Positions 1 through 10,392 of a stretch of DNA of 64,000 bases are shown here, piece by piece. Numbering within the stretch: the stretch's first letter is position 1; each line of letters starts with the position of its first letter. Under the pieces are notes generated by a model. It saw only the letters and a program-made list of their open reading frames with translations, made no database searches and had not been told where the DNA came from. This DNA is from Mycobacterium colombiense CECT 3035 (GTDB taxonomy: Bacteria; Actinomycetota; Actinomycetes; Mycobacteriales; Mycobacteriaceae): contig NZ_CP020821.1 in the NCBI RefSeq assembly GCF_002105755.1, positions 496,001 to 560,000 of the forward strand. The letters run 5' to 3'. The translations under genes were made by a program, and so were the position numbers.

Positions 1-1
1 G

Positions 2-3000
2 CGCGCCGACATCGGTGAAGATCCGGGCCTGCTTCTCCCGGATGCCGGACAGGTCGACTTTGCCGGGCGTGAAGCCGGTCGCCTCGAAGCGGCGGGCGCG
101 GCGCGCCTCGGCCTCCACGGCGTTGACCGGTGGCGTGTCGTAGGCCCGCCCGCCGGGGTGGGCGACGTGGTAGGTGCAGCCCCCGCGCGAGGTGCCGGTG
201 GTCAGGTCGATCAGCTCGAACCGCAACGGCCCGTCGGTCGAGATGGTGGGGTGCAGCGCGCTGGGCGGCTGCCAGGCCTTGAACCGCACCCCGCCCACGT
301 GGATGTCGGGATTGTCGGTGGCCAGCAACGGCACCGGATAGCCGTTGGCCGTCAACACATAACGGTGCCGGTCGGCCCCGATGATGCGGACCTGGATGCG
401 CTCGACCGAGGAATCGACGTAGCGCGCGGTGCCCGTCGCGATGGACTCCTCGCCCAGCGTCGTCCACGGCTCGATGGCCCCGCGCAGTTCGATCTCCACG
501 CCGTCGAACACCGCGGTCCCGATGCGCGGGAACCGGAACTCGGTGAACGGATCCAGCCAGCTGGTCTCGAACGCGATGCCGTGCGCGCGCAGGTCCGCGG
601 CGACGTCGGCGATGTCATGAATCAGGAAGTGCGGCAACAGGTATCGGCCGTGCAGGTTGGCGCCGTGGCGGATCAGCGGCGCGCGCAGCGGCTCGTCCCA
701 GAACCACGCGACCAGTGAGCGCACCAACAGCGACTGCACCATCGCCATGTGCAGGTGCGGCGGCATCTCGAAGCCGCGCAGCTCCAGCAGGCCGAGCCGG
801 CCGCGGGCGCTGTCGGGACTGTAGAGCTTGTCGATGCAGAACTCGGCGCGGTGCGTGTTGCCGGTGATGTCGGTCAGCAGGTGGCGCAGCGCGCGGTCGA
901 TCACCCACGGCTTGGTGGCGCCACCGCCGCCCAGCCGGGCGATCTCGGCGAACGCGATCTCGAGTTCGTAGAGGGCATCGGCGCGGCCCTCGTCCACGCG
1001 CGGCGCCTGCGACGTGGTCCCCACGAACCGGCCGGCGAACAGGTAGGACAGCGACGGGTGGCGCTGCCAGTACGTCAGCAGCGACACCAGCAGGTCGGGG
1101 CGGCGCAGCAGCGGTGAGTCCGCGGGCGTCACGCCGCCCAGGGTGATGTGGTTGCCGCCGCCGGTGCCGCCGTGCGTGCCGTCCACGTCGAAGGACTCGG
1201 TGGACAGGCGGGCCAGCCGGGCCTGCGCGTACAGCGTCTCCAGTTGCCGGTGCTGTTCGGCGAAGCTGGCGGTGGGTGCGACGTTGACCTCGATGACGCC
1301 GGGGTCCGGGGTGATGGTCGTCGAGCGCAGCCGCGGGTCCGGCGGGGGATCGTAACCCTCGATCACCACCGGGCAGCCGGCCTTCGCCGCCGCGGCCTCG
1401 ACCCGGGCGATGAGATCGACGTAGTGCTCGAGCGCCCCGGTGGGCGGCATGAAGACGAAGAGCAGCCCGTCCCGAATCTCGGTGACCAGCGCGGTCGGCG
1501 GCGCGCCGTCGGGGTCGACGAGCACGGCGCCTGCCGACTCCGTCGACAGGGCGCCGCCGACGGTGAGGGGATCGGCATCGAACGACGGGCGCGGCGGTTT
1601 CCAGCTGATCGAGTCCAGTGGCAGCCGCAGCCCCGCCGGGGAATCCCCGGGCAGCAACACGATACGGCCGCGGCGCAGCCGCCAGTCGGCGCTGGCCCAT
1701 CCGAGGTCATCGTCGCGCCGGTGCAGTGGCAGCACGAATGCGGCCGGGGCCGTGACGGATTCGTCGAGGCGGGCGAGCAGCGCCGCGCGGCGCGCGGGGG
1801 AGTCGTCCTCCAGGTCGTCGGTGGCCTCCACCGGAACCCCTTGGGGCTCACGGACTGCGGCCGCCAGCCGGTGCAGTGGGTCCTCGTAGGCCGGCCGTAC
1901 CTGCGAGGCGGGCAGGCCCAGGCCGTCGGCGATCCCGGCGAGCAGCCGGGCGGCCGCCTCGCCGTCGACGGGGCATGGCGCCGCGGGGCTCCAGGGGTCG
2001 GCCAGCAGCGTGTCGTCCGCCCACAGCGGACGCCCGTCGGTGCGCCAATGCAGCGCAATCTGCCAGCGGGGCAACGGTTCTCCGGGATACCAGCGACCCT
2101 GCCCGCGCTGGATCACGCCGCCCGGCGCCCACACGGACTTCAGCCGGGCGGCCAGCTCGGAGGCGCGCTCCCGCTTGTGCGGGCCGTCGGCGGCCGTGGT
2201 CCATTCCTCGGCCGGCCCGTCTGGGGGAAGGTCCACCGCAACAAAGGTCGGCTCACCGCCGATGGTCAGCCGGACGTCGGCCGCGGCCAGCCGCTCGTCG
2301 ACGCGCCGGCCGACGTCGTGGATGGTCCGCCACGCGTCGTCGGTGTAGGGCAGGGTGACGCGCGGATCTTCGTGCACCCGGGTGACGGTGTTGGAGAATT
2401 CCAGCGTCGAGGCGCAGGGTTCGGTCCCCCCGCTGATCGGTGCCGCCGACGTCGGGTGCGGCGTCGCCGCGAGCGGGATGTGGCCCTCGCCCGCGAACAG
2501 CCCGGACGTCGGATCGAGCCCGATCCAGCCCGCGCCCGGGATGTACACCTCGGTCCAGGCGTGCAGGTCGGTGAAGTCGGCGGCGGGTCCCGACGGCCCG
2601 TCGAGCGCCTCGACGTCGGAGGCCAGCTGCACCAGGTAGCCGGACACGAAGCGGGCGGCCAGCCCCAGCTCGCGCAGGATCGACACCAGCAGCCAGGCCG
2701 AGTCGCGACACGAGCCGACGCCGGCGCGCAGCGTGTAATCCGGCGTCTGCACACCGGGTTCCATCCGCAGGCTGTAGGCGACGTCGGCGTTGATCGCGTG
2801 GTTGAGCTCGACCAGCATGTCGATGGTGCGCGTGCCGGCGGGCACCGAGAAATTGTTCAGCCAGTCCCGGACCAGCTCGCCGGGGCCCGAGCCGCTGGAG
2901 TCCGGACCCGCTTCGTCGACCGGACGCAGGTAGGGCTCCAGGTCGTCGGCCAGCTCCCGGGGGTAGGTCAGCCCGGCCCGTCCGTTGGCGGGGACCCACC

Positions 3001-3301
3001 GTTCGGCCCAGTCCTCGATGAAGAAGTCGAACGGGTTGATCACCTTGAGCTCGGCGATCAGCCCAACGGTGATGCTCAGTCGTTGCATCGGAGTCGGAAA
3101 TACCAGCCGGGCAAGGAAATTGCCCACCGCGTCCTGCTGCCAGTTGATGAAGTGTTCGTCGGGCTCGATGCGCAACGAGTACGCCTCGATGGGCGTACGG
3201 GTGTGGGGCGCCGGGCGCAGCCGCACCACGTGCGGATACACCCGGACCAGCCGGTCAAAGGTGTAGCTGGTGCGGTGCTCCAGCGCAACTTTGATGCTCA
3301 T
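2..3301 (-). CDS. Transglutaminase-like / DUF2126 protein (Rv2566-like), C-terminus outside window
   Basis: An open frame of 1,100 codons reads from the ATG at 3301 to the window edge with no stop, so the C-terminus is missing. The N-terminal part carries a transglutaminase-like triad: Cys198 in GSCRDS, His247 in DLHAW and Asp263 in GLDPTSG. The long second part has the DUF2126 signature GGGNHITLGG near residue 717. I checked the frame at positions 4, 1150 and 2710 and it is continuous. Its family includes M. tuberculosis Rv2566 (about 1,140 aa), so only a few dozen residues should be missing. Homologues usually lie beside alpha-E and circularly permuted ATP-grasp genes, suggesting peptide ligation or cleavage; the substrate is unknown. 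No signal peptide is visible, so it is probably cytoplasmic. Confidence 0.9.
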   Translation of the reverse strand, partial: MSIKVALEHRTSYTFDRLVRVYPHVVRLRPAPHTRTPIEAYSLRIEPDEHFINWQQDAVGNFLARLVFPTPMQRLSITVGLIAELKVINPFDFFIEDWAERWVPANGRAGLTYPRELADDLEPYLRPVDEAGPDSSGSGPGELVRDWLNNFSVPAGTRTIDMLVELNHAINADVAYSLRMEPGVQTPDYTLRAGVGSCRDSAWLLVSILRELGLAARFVSGYLVQLASDVEALDGPSGPAADFTDLHAWTEVYIPGAGWIGLDPTSGLFAGEGHIPLAATPHPTSAAPISGGTEPCASTLEFSNTVTRVHEDPRVTLPYTDDAWRTIHDVGRRVDERLAAADVRLTIGGEPTFVAVDLPPDGPAEEWTTAADGPHKRERASELAARLKSVWAPGGVIQRGQGRWYPGEPLPRWQIALHWRTDGRPLWADDTLLADPWSPAAPCPVDGEAAARLLAGIADGLGLPASQVRPAYEDPLHRLAAAVREPQGVPVEATDDLEDDSPARRAALLARLDESVTAPAAFVLPLHRRDDDLGWASADWRLRRGRIVLLPGDSPAGLRLPLDSISWKPPRPSFDADPLTVGGALSTESAGAVLVDPDGAPPTALVTEIRDGLLFVFMPPTGALEHYVDLIARVEAAAAKAGCPVVIEGYDPPPDPRLRSTTITPDPGVIEVNVAPTASFAEQHRQLETLYAQARLARLSTESFDVDGTHGGTGGGNHITLGGVTPADSPLLRRPDLLVSLLTYWQRHPSLSYLFAGRFVGTTSQAPRVDEGRADALYELEIAFAEIARLGGGGATKPWVIDRALRHLLTDITGNTHRAEFCIDKLYSPDSARGRLGLLELRGFEMPPHLHMAMVQSLLVRSLVAWFWDEPLRAPLIRHGANLHGRYLLPHFLIHDIADVAADLRAHGIAFETSWLDPFTEFRFPRIGTAVFDGVEIELRGAIEPWTTLGEESIATGTARYVDSSVERIQVRIIGADRHRYVLTANGYPVPLLATDNPDIHVGGVRFKAWQPPSALHPTISTDGPLRFELIDLTTGTSRGGCTYHVAHPGGRAYDTPPVNAVEAEARRARRFEATGFTPGKVDLSGIREKQARIFTDVGA

Positions 3302-3391
3302 AATCGCTGATCCCATCACACGCGCGGACGCGGCGCAGCGCGCCGCAATTGCGGCTTACCGCGCCGTGATACGACAGACCCGCGCGCAGCC

Positions 3392-4328
3392 TCAGGCCGG
3401 TGCGTGTCCCGGTGGGGTGCCCGGCGGCGGGCCGGCCTGGTATCCCGCCTGCTGCGGCGCGACGACCTGGCCACCGGAGAACTTGCGGTACGCGTAGATC
3501 CCGACCAGGGCGGCGACCGGGACCGCCACCAGCACGCCGACGCCACACGCCAGGAAACCGACGATGACTGCGGCGACCTCGACCAGCCAGACCAGCAGGG
3601 CGTTGCCGAAGTTCGCGGCGACGGTGGAGAAGCTGGAGGTGAGCGCCTTGATGGGCTGCTCGGACCGATCGATCGCGTACGGGATGGTGAACTGGGCAAA
3701 GATCCCCAGGATCAGGCCGGGCAGGAAGCACAGCATCGAAGCGATCGAGGTGAGGATCCCCACCAGCAGCGCCGCCAGAAACACCATGCCGAAGTTGCGC
3801 GGCTTGAAGAACGACCCGATGGTCACCGGGCGGCCGTCGGTCAGATCCAGGCAGCCGGACAGGAACGCGGACTGGGCGAACGCCCCCACAAGGTAGGCGA
3901 CGAGATAGCCGAGGATCAGCAGCGCCATCCCGCCGCCGTTGAGGTTCGCGGTAAACGTGAAGTAGTCGTCGTCGGAGCTGCTCGTCGTGGTGCCCATGTC
4001 CTGGCTCAGGCCGATCAGGGTGGAGGCGATGGCGAACAACACCGCGTATGCGAGGGCCGGAACGATAAGTGTCACAGCATTTTTGGTGAACGTGTTCCAC
4101 GCCCAACCGAACGCGTCCCCGATGCTGAACGCGGGTGGGCCGCCGTAGCCGGGGGCGGCCCGTAGCCGGGAGGGGCGCGCCGTATCCGGGCGGCGGTCCG
4201 TAGCCCGGCGGCGGGGGAGGTGTGCCATAACCCGGAGGCGGCGGTGGGGGTGCGCCGTAGCCCGGCGGCGGGTAGCCGGGAGGGTTGCTGCCCTGGGGTT
4301 CTGCCGGATGCTCGGGAGGTTGGCTCAT
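3392..4328 (-). CDS. Pro/Gly-rich multi-pass membrane protein (Rv2560-like) with apparent frameshift
   Basis: The ATG at 4328, preceded by AAGGA, opens a frame coding for a PPPGYG-repeat tail. The hydrophobic remainder lies in another frame, open from 4228 to 3392 (278 aa). The frames join if one C is restored in the run at about 4172-4175 and one G at about 4150-4155. This regenerates the PPPGYG periodicity and gives about 312 aa, near the 325 aa I recall for Rv2560. The C-terminal part has four or more hydrophobic stretches (for example VPALAYAVLFAIAS and LLVGILTSIASML), so it is an inner-membrane protein with a proline-rich cytoplasmic tail. Function unknown. The lesion could be a homopolymer sequencing error, a real null, or phase variation. 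Confidence 0.8.
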
Positions 4329-4496
4329 GTCCGTCCTTGCTGTCGGATTTCCTCGGGTGGCGAAGTGTCCTGGGAGGCAACGCGCGCGCAACTTGGCAAA
4401 CTCGGAACTTAGCAAAGATGCGGGCGGCACGCGCGGCTTGCCGCCCGCGCGCCTGGGCCGGCGCGGGTGTCCGCCCGCCGTGGTATGCCTGAAACC

Positions 4497-5849
4497 GTGT
4501 CCGACGGTCTGTTCGACCTCCCCGGTGCGCCGCAGCCGACCGATCACGGGCTGGGCGTGTCGGGCGGTGCACCGCTGGCGGTCCGGATGCGTCCGGCATC
4601 GCTGGACGAGGTGGTCGGGCAGGACCACCTGCTGGCGCCCGGGTCTCCGCTGCGCCGGCTGGTCGAGGGCTCGGGCGTGGCGTCGGCCATCCTGTACGGC
4701 CCGCCCGGCAGCGGCAAGACCACGCTGGCCGCGCTGATCTCCCGGGCGACCGGCCGCCGGTTCGAGGCGCTGTCGGCCCTGTCGGCCGGTGTCAAAGACG
4801 TTCGGGCGGTGATCGAGAAGGCTCGTACCGCGCTCCTTCATGGTGAGCAGACGGTGCTGTTCATCGACGAGGTGCACCGCTTCTCCAAGACCCAGCAGGA
4901 CGCGCTGTTGTCCGCCGTGGAGAACCGGGTGGTGTTGCTGGTCGCGGCGACCACGGAGAATCCGTCGTTCTCGGTGGTGGCGCCCCTGCTGTCGCGCTCG
5001 CTGATCCTGCAGCTGCGGCCCCTGAGCGGCGAGGACATCCGGGCCGTGGTGCAGCGCGCGATCGACGATCCGCGCGGTCTGGGCGGCCAGATCGCGGTCG
5101 CCCCCGAGGCGGTCGACCTGCTGGTGCGGCTGGCCGCGGGCGACGCCCGGCGCGCGCTGACGGCGCTGGAGGTCGCCGCTGAAACCGTACGGGCGGCCGA
5201 GCCCGACGGCGAGCTGACCGTCGCCGCCGTCGAGCAGTCGCTGGATGAGGCCGCGGTGCGCTACGACCGCGACGGCGACCAGCACTACGACGTCATCAGC
5301 GCGTTCATCAAGTCGGTGCGCGGTTCGGACGTCGACGCCGCGCTGCACTACCTGGCCCGCATGCTGATCGCCGGCGAGGACCCACGGTTTGTCGCGCGCC
5401 GGCTGATGATCCTGGCCAGCGAGGACATCGGCATGGCCGACCCGAACGCGCTGCAGGTCGCGGTGGCGGCCGCGCAGACGGTGGCGCTGATCGGCATGCC
5501 CGAGGCGCAGCTCACGCTGGCGCACTGCACGATTTATCTGGCCACCGCGCCGAAGTCGAACGCGGTCACCACCGCGCTGGCCGCGGCGATGGCCGACATC
5601 AGGGCCGGCAAAGCCGGTCTGGTTCCGCCCCATCTGCGCGACGGCCACTATTCGGGTGCGGCGGGGCTGGGCAACGCGCAGGGCTACAAGTACTCCCACG
5701 ACCACCCGGATGGGGTTGTCGCGCAACAGTATCCGCCGGATGAGCTGGCAGGGGTCGACTACTACCGGCCCACCGGGCGCGGCGGTGAGCGCGAGATGGC
5801 GGGCCGGCTGGACCGGCTGCGCGCGATCATCCGCCGCAAGCGCGGCTAG
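4497..5849 (+). CDS. rarA: Replication-associated recombination protein A (AAA+ ATPase RarA/MgsA)
   Basis: A 450-aa AAA+ ATPase of the RarA/MgsA/WRNIP1 family, which acts at stalled replication forks. Seen: Walker [12 protein letters not shown], Walker [10 protein letters not shown], sensor 1 region [13 protein letters not shown], then the RarA C-terminal tetramerisation region ending in KYSHDHPDG and a basic tail. Candidate starts are GTG 4467, ATG 4485 and GTG 4497; none has a Shine-Dalgarno. GTG 4497 ([10 protein letters not shown]) sits 7 nt after TATGCC, a weak -10-like hexamer, and gives the length I recall for Rv2559c (452 aa). Stand-alone gene divergent from the Pro/Gly-rich membrane protein gene. 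Confidence 0.92.
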   Translation: MSDGLFDLPGAPQPTDHGLGVSGGAPLAVRMRPASLDEVVGQDHLLAPGSPLRRLVEGSGVASAILYGPPGSGKTTLAALISRATGRRFEALSALSAGVKDVRAVIEKARTALLHGEQTVLFIDEVHRFSKTQQDALLSAVENRVVLLVAATTENPSFSVVAPLLSRSLILQLRPLSGEDIRAVVQRAIDDPRGLGGQIAVAPEAVDLLVRLAAGDARRALTALEVAAETVRAAEPDGELTVAAVEQSLDEAAVRYDRDGDQHYDVISAFIKSVRGSDVDAALHYLARMLIAGEDPRFVARRLMILASEDIGMADPNALQVAVAAAQTVALIGMPEAQLTLAHCTIYLATAPKSNAVTTALAAAMADIRAGKAGLVPPHLRDGHYSGAAGLGNAQGYKYSHDHPDGVVAQQYPPDELAGVDYYRPTGRGGEREMAGRLDRLRAIIRRKRG

Positions 5850-5861
5850 CGCGCAGCGGTG

Positions 5862-6485
5862 CTAGACCAGCTCGGGCACCCGCAGGTGCGCGATCGCCAG
5901 CTCGAACTCGGCCACGTCGATCACCTCGGCGCCCAGCTCGCGCACCCGGCGGCTGCGCAGTTCGCTGGCGCGGTCGCGGTTGCGGGCCATCGCCTCCATC
6001 GAGTCGAACGTCGAACACGTCACGGCCCGCCGGCACGCGGGGTGATCGACCATCAGGCTGGCGCTGCAGAACCCGTCGAGGTTCTGCATCTCGGGCAGCA
6101 CCGCCATCCGGTAGAACTCCAGCGACCGGTCGAGCTGATCCGGCACCACCTTGAGCCAGGTGGCGCGCACGCACGCGCCCGGGCGGGAGGGGTGCGCGCG
6201 GTGCAGCAACGGGATGTCCCACTCCTCGACCCGCGCGCTGCCGTCGAACATCAGCGCGGCCCGGTCGCGGATGGGTGCGACCTGCTCGGCGCTGCCGCGC
6301 ATCGCCTCCATGGTCTCCCACGAGCTGGTGGCGATGCAGGTGCCCGACTGCCGGTCAACCAGCAGCGACAGTCCGACACACCCGTCGATCTCGGTGAGCG
6401 CGGGCATCACGACGTCGCGAACGTGCGCAATGCCGATGTCGACCGACAGGGGTTGCGCCTGGATGGTGGTGGAGCGTGCGTACAC
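5862..6485 (-). CDS. Tandem ABM-like domain protein (Rv2557/Rv2558-like)
   Basis: A 207-aa protein made of two similar halves. Each has a WLKV/GIAHV-like strand, an LPEM or MPALTEIDG segment, a strand such as CSASLMVD or CVGLSLLVD, and a Ser/Trp-x-(S/T)MEAM helix. This looks like two ferredoxin-like alpha/beta-barrel (ABM/EthD-like) domains in tandem. M. tuberculosis has two adjacent paralogues (Rv2557, Rv2558) reported as starvation-induced; only one copy is here. The start is GTG 6485, chosen because AGGAGGGG lies 6 nt upstream. No catalytic residues can be assigned. It is convergent with rarA, 12 bp apart. Confidence 0.78.
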   Translation of the reverse strand: MYARSTTIQAQPLSVDIGIAHVRDVVMPALTEIDGCVGLSLLVDRQSGTCIATSSWETMEAMRGSAEQVAPIRDRAALMFDGSARVEEWDIPLLHRAHPSRPGACVRATWLKVVPDQLDRSLEFYRMAVLPEMQNLDGFCSASLMVDHPACRRAVTCSTFDSMEAMARNRDRASELRSRRVRELGAEVIDVAEFELAIAHLRVPELV

Positions 6486-6625
6486 GGTCGACCCCTCCTA
6501 TGTCGGGGCGGCGCCCCGGTGGCGCCACCGGTCCCACCCGCTACCTTCCTCCTGCCGATAACCCGCCGCAATGCCCAAATGTGGTCGGGCTCACAAACGG
6601 TTGGCTGGCCCCGACGCACGCGCCG

Positions 6626-6638
6626 TAGGCTTGGCCGG
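6626..6638 (+). promoter_or_regulatory. -10 element for leaderless YjbQ-family gene
   Basis: TAGGCT (6626-6631) matches mycobacterial TANNNT and is followed by 7 nt, placing +1 on the GTG at 6639. Confidence 0.55.
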
Positions 6639-7040
6639 GTGCATACCGATGTGTTGGACGTGGACACCTCGCGCCGCCGCATCGTCGATCTCACCGAGGC
6701 GGTGCGCGGCTTCTGCTGGTCGCGGGGCGACGGCCTGTGCAACGTGTTCGTCCCGCACGCCACGGCGGGGGTGGCCATCATCGAGACGGGTGCCGGTTCC
6801 GACGACGACCTGGTCGACACGCTGGAACGGCTGTTGCCGCGCGACGACCGCTACCGGCATTCGCACGGCTCCGCGGGCCACGGCGCCGACCACGTGATGC
6901 CGGCGCTCGTCGCGCCGTCGGTGACGGTTCCGGTGTCGGCGGGTGAGCCGATGCTGGGGACGTGGCAGAGCATCGTCCTGGTCGACCTGAACCGGGACAA
7001 CCCGCAGCGCTCGGTCCGGCTGAGCTTTCTGCAGGGCTAG
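6639..7040 (+). CDS. YjbQ / UPF0047 family protein (secondary thiamine-phosphate synthase-like)
   Basis: A 133-aa protein of the YjbQ/UPF0047 family; some members have weak thiamine-phosphate synthase activity but the real role is unclear. Diagnostic segments are VFVPHATAGVAIIE, RYRHSHGSAGHGADH and LGTWQSIVLVDLN, with the conserved His residues of the trimer site. The open frame extends far upstream, but homology begins at VHTDVLDVDT, so GTG 6639 is the start. TAGGCT at 6626-6631 ends 7 nt before it, as expected for a leaderless mRNA. Equivalent to Rv2556c (129 aa). Confidence 0.88.
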   Translation: MHTDVLDVDTSRRRIVDLTEAVRGFCWSRGDGLCNVFVPHATAGVAIIETGAGSDDDLVDTLERLLPRDDRYRHSHGSAGHGADHVMPALVAPSVTVPVSAGEPMLGTWQSIVLVDLNRDNPQRSVRLSFLQG

Positions 7041-7050
7041 CGGCTCGGTG

Positions 7051-7064
7051 CCCGGCGCGCCGGG
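7051..7064. terminator. GC-rich palindrome downstream of the YjbQ-family gene
   Basis: A perfect 14-nt palindrome (CCCGG, CGCG, CCGGG) starts 10 nt after the stop at 7040. It has no U-tract, so it could be a mycobacterial-style terminator or only a GC-rich coincidence. Confidence 0.3.
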
Positions 7065-7170
7065 GCAGGTACTGTGAGCGGTCGAAATGCGTCGTGAGAC
7101 GGGCTTGCCGTGCCCCGGCGAATAGGCTGGGAGCCAGACGTCGAAGTAACGGAAAGAAGCGGACTCGAAA

Positions 7171-9873
7171 GTGCAGACACACGAGATCAGGAAGCGGTTT
7201 CTTGATCATTTCGTGAAGGCGGGCCACACCGAGGTGCCGAGCGCATCGGTGATCCTCGACGACCCCAACCTGCTGTTCGTCAACGCGGGCATGGTCCAGT
7301 TCGTGCCCTACTTCCTGGGCGCGCGCACCCCCGAATACTCGACCGCCACCAGCATTCAGAAGTGCATCCGCACCCCCGATATCGACGAGGTCGGTATCAC
7401 CACGCGGCACAACACGTTCTTTCAGATGGCCGGCAACTTCTCGTTCGGCGACTACTTCAAGCGGCGCGCCATCGAGCTGGCCTGGACCCTGCTGACCAAC
7501 GGTGTCGAGCAGGGCGGTTACGGCCTGGATCCCGAACGCATCTGGACGACGGTGTTTTTCGACGACGACGAGGCCGTGCGGCTGTGGCAGGAGATAGCCG
7601 GGCTGCCGGAGGATCGCATCCAGCGCCGCGGCATGGAGGACAACTACTGGTCCATGGGCATCCCCGGCCCGTGCGGCCCGTCCTCGGAGATCTACTACGA
7701 CCGCGGGCCCGAGTTCGGCGTCGAGGGCGGCCCGATCGCCAACGAGGACCGCTACATCGAGATCTGGAATCTCGTGTTCATGCAGAACGAACGCGGCGAG
7801 GGCACCGGCAAGGCCGACTTCGAGATCCTGGGGCCGTTGCCCCGCAAGAACATTGACACCGGCATGGGTGTGGAGCGGGTCGCCTTCATCCTGCAGGGCG
7901 TGCACAACGTCTACGAGACCGACCTGTTGCGGCCCGTCATCGACGCCGCGGCGGCGCGGGCGCCGCGCGGATACGACGCCGGCAACCACGACGACGACGT
8001 GCGCTACCGGGTCATCGCCGACCACAGCCGCACCGCGGCGATCCTGATCGGCGACGGCGTCACCCCCGGCAACGACGGCCGCGGCTATGTGCTGCGCCGG
8101 CTGCTGCGCCGGGTGATCCGCTCGGCCAGGCTGCTCGACATCGAGGGGCCGATCGTCGGCGATCTGATGGCCACCGTGCGCGACGCGATGGGCCCGTCGT
8201 ATCCGGAGCTGGTCGCCGACTTCGATCGGATCCGGCGCATCGCGGTCGCCGAGGAGACCGCGTTCAACCGCACCCTGGCGGCGGGTTCCAAGCTGTTCGA
8301 CGAGGTGGCTGGCACCACCAAAGCCTCTGGCGCGAAAGCGATCTCGGGTTCGGATGCCTTCACCCTGCACGACACCTACGGGTTCCCCATCGAGCTCACG
8401 CTGGAGATGGCGTCCGAGGCCGGCCTGCAGGTGGACGAGATCGGCTTCCGGGAACTGATGGCCGAGCAGCGCCGCCGCGCCAAGGCCGACGCCGCCGCGC
8501 GCAAGCACGCACACGCCGACCTGACCGCCTACCGGGAGCTGGTCGACGCCGGGCCCACCGAGTTCACCGGCTTCGACGAATTGACTTCCGAGGCAAAGAT
8601 TCTCGGCATCTTCGTGGATGGCAAGCGGGTCCCGGTGGTCACCCACGGCACCGACGGGGCCGACCGGGTCGAGCTGGTGCTGGACCGCACGCCGCTGTAC
8701 GCCGAGGCCGGCGGTCAGATCGCCGACGAGGGCACCATCAGCGGAACGGGCGCCGGGCAGAGCGCGCGGGCCGCGGTCACCGACGTGCAGAAGATCGCCA
8801 AAACCCTGTGGGTGCACCGGGTCAACGTCGAATCGGGTGAATTCGTGGAGGGCGACACGGTCGTCGCGGCCGTCGACCCGCAGTGGCGCCGGGGCGCCAC
8901 CCAGGGGCACTCGGGCACCCACATGGTGCACGCCGCGCTGCGACAGGTGTTGGGGCCCAACGCCGTTCAGGCCGGGTCGTTGAACCGCCCGGGATACCTG
9001 CGGTTCGACTTCAACTGGCAGGGTCCGCTGTCCGAAGAGCAGCGCACCCAGGTCGAAGAGGTGACCAACCAGGCCGTGCAGGCCGACTTCGAGGTGCACA
9101 CCTTCACCGAGCAGCTGGAGAAGGCCAAGGCGATGGGCGCGATGGCGATGTTCGGCGAGGCCTACCCCGACGTGGTCCGGGTGGTCGAGATCGGCGGCCC
9201 GTTCTCGCTGGAGCTCTGCGGCGGGACCCACGTGCACAACTCGGCGCAGATCGGGCCGGTGACCATCCTGGGCGAATCCTCGGTCGGTTCCGGGGTGCGC
9301 CGGGTGGAGGCCTACGTCGGGCTGGAGTCGTTCCGGCACCTGGCCAAGGAACGCGCGCTGATGGCGGGCCTGGCGTCGTCGCTGAAGGTGCCCTCCGACG
9401 AGGTGCCCGCCCGGGTGGCCAACCTGGTGGAGCGGCTCAAGGCGGCGGAGAAGGAACTCGAACGCGCGCGGCTGGCCGGCGCGCGGGCCGCCGCCACCAA
9501 CGCCGCGGCAGGCGCGGAGCGCATCGGTAACGTCCGGGTCGTGGCGCAACGGATGTCCGGCGGAATGACGGCGGCCGATCTGCGCTCCCTGGTCGGTGAC
9601 ATTCGCGGCAAGCTGGGCAGCGATCCCGCGGTGGTCGCGCTGATCGCCGAGGGTGAAAGCGGGTCCGTGCCCTACGCCGTCGCCGCCAACCCGGCCGCCC
9701 AAGACCTCGGCCTTCGGGCCAACGACCTGGTCAAGCAGCTCGCCGCGACTGTCGACGGCCGCGGCGGCGGCAAGGCGGACCTGGCGCAGGGTTCCGGCAA
9801 GGATCCGAGCGGCATCGACGCAGCGCTGGACGCGGTCCGGTCCGAGATCGCCGTGATAGCGCGGGTCGATTGA
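7171..9873 (+). CDS. alaS: Alanyl-tRNA synthetase
   Basis: A full-length, 900-aa class II alanine-tRNA ligase. Seen: class II core with [18 protein letters not shown] (motif 2 region) and [11 protein letters not shown] (motif 3 region), editing-domain zinc ligands [12 protein letters not shown] and [10 protein letters not shown], and a C-terminal C-Ala domain with [13 protein letters not shown]. The start GTG 7171 begins [13 protein letters not shown], the usual N-terminus, behind a purine-rich GGAAAGAAG. About 130 bp separates it from the gene upstream, so it probably heads the alaS-ruvX-mltG-aroE operon; ruvX follows with no gap. Confidence 0.98.
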   Translation: MQTHEIRKRFLDHFVKAGHTEVPSASVILDDPNLLFVNAGMVQFVPYFLGARTPEYSTATSIQKCIRTPDIDEVGITTRHNTFFQMAGNFSFGDYFKRRAIELAWTLLTNGVEQGGYGLDPERIWTTVFFDDDEAVRLWQEIAGLPEDRIQRRGMEDNYWSMGIPGPCGPSSEIYYDRGPEFGVEGGPIANEDRYIEIWNLVFMQNERGEGTGKADFEILGPLPRKNIDTGMGVERVAFILQGVHNVYETDLLRPVIDAAAARAPRGYDAGNHDDDVRYRVIADHSRTAAILIGDGVTPGNDGRGYVLRRLLRRVIRSARLLDIEGPIVGDLMATVRDAMGPSYPELVADFDRIRRIAVAEETAFNRTLAAGSKLFDEVAGTTKASGAKAISGSDAFTLHDTYGFPIELTLEMASEAGLQVDEIGFRELMAEQRRRAKADAAARKHAHADLTAYRELVDAGPTEFTGFDELTSEAKILGIFVDGKRVPVVTHGTDGADRVELVLDRTPLYAEAGGQIADEGTISGTGAGQSARAAVTDVQKIAKTLWVHRVNVESGEFVEGDTVVAAVDPQWRRGATQGHSGTHMVHAALRQVLGPNAVQAGSLNRPGYLRFDFNWQGPLSEEQRTQVEEVTNQAVQADFEVHTFTEQLEKAKAMGAMAMFGEAYPDVVRVVEIGGPFSLELCGGTHVHNSAQIGPVTILGESSVGSGVRRVEAYVGLESFRHLAKERALMAGLASSLKVPSDEVPARVANLVERLKAAEKELERARLAGARAAATNAAAGAERIGNVRVVAQRMSGGMTAADLRSLVGDIRGKLGSDPAVVALIAEGESGSVPYAVAANPAAQDLGLRANDLVKQLAATVDGRGGGKADLAQGSGKDPSGIDAALDAVRSEIAVIARVD

Positions 9874-10392
9874 GTGGCCTTGACACAGCACCGCTCGCCT
9901 GACCGGCCCGGCGATCCCCACCAGGACCCCGGGCGGGGACGACGGCTCGGCATCGACGTGGGCAGCGTCCGCATCGGCGTGGCCTGCAGCGACCCCGACG
10001 CGATCCTGGCCACCCCGGTCGAGACCGTGCGCCGCGACCGCGGCGGCAAACACCTGCGGCGGCTGGCCGCGCTGGCCGCCGAATACGAGGCCGTCGAGGT
10101 CGTCGTCGGGCTGCCGCGCACGCTGGCCGATCGCACCGGCCCGTCGGCGATCGACGCGATCGAGGTGGCCGACGCGCTGGCGGAAGTGCTGGCCCGCCGA
10201 GTGCCGCCCGTTCCGGTGCGGCTGGCCGACGAGCGACTGACCACGGTGGCCGCGCAGCGTTCGCTGCGCGCGGCGGGTGTGCGGGCCAAGGAACAGCGTG
10301 CGGTGATCGATCAGGCGGCGGCGGTGGCCATCCTGCAGAGTTGGCTGGATCAGCGTCGCGCGGCGGTGGCGGGGGAGCTCAGCGATGGTTGA
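9874..10392 (+). CDS. ruvX: Holliday-junction resolvase-like YqgF/RuvX
   Basis: A 172-aa YqgF/RuvX RNase H-fold nuclease, implicated in rRNA processing and recombination. The first catalytic Asp is in [13 protein letters not shown], then [26 protein letters not shown] (catalytic Glu) and a late Asp in [13 protein letters not shown] 30-residue N-terminal extension is typical of mycobacteria. It starts (GTG) on the base after the alaS stop, and its 3' end overlaps mltG by 8 nt, so it is translated from the same transcript. Confidence 0.95.
   Translation: MALTQHRSPDRPGDPHQDPGRGRRLGIDVGSVRIGVACSDPDAILATPVETVRRDRGGKHLRRLAALAAEYEAVEVVVGLPRTLADRTGPSAIDAIEVADALAEVLARRVPPVPVRLADERLTTVAAQRSLRAAGVRAKEQRAVIDQAAAVAILQSWLDQRRAAVAGELSDG

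Noticed and set aside
1148..3310. 720-codon plus-strand frame opposite the DUF2126 gene
   Set aside because: The minus frame carries the transglutaminase triad and DUF2126 motif; the plus frame is its GC-driven shadow.
3255..5726. 823-codon minus-strand frame over rarA and the membrane protein gene
   Set aside because: Only its stretch at about 4170-4328 (the PPPGYG repeats) is real coding; the rest is antisense or out-of-frame sequence.
7041..7170. T-box leader before alaS
   Set aside because: No T-box consensus or specifier stem is visible in the 130-bp gap.
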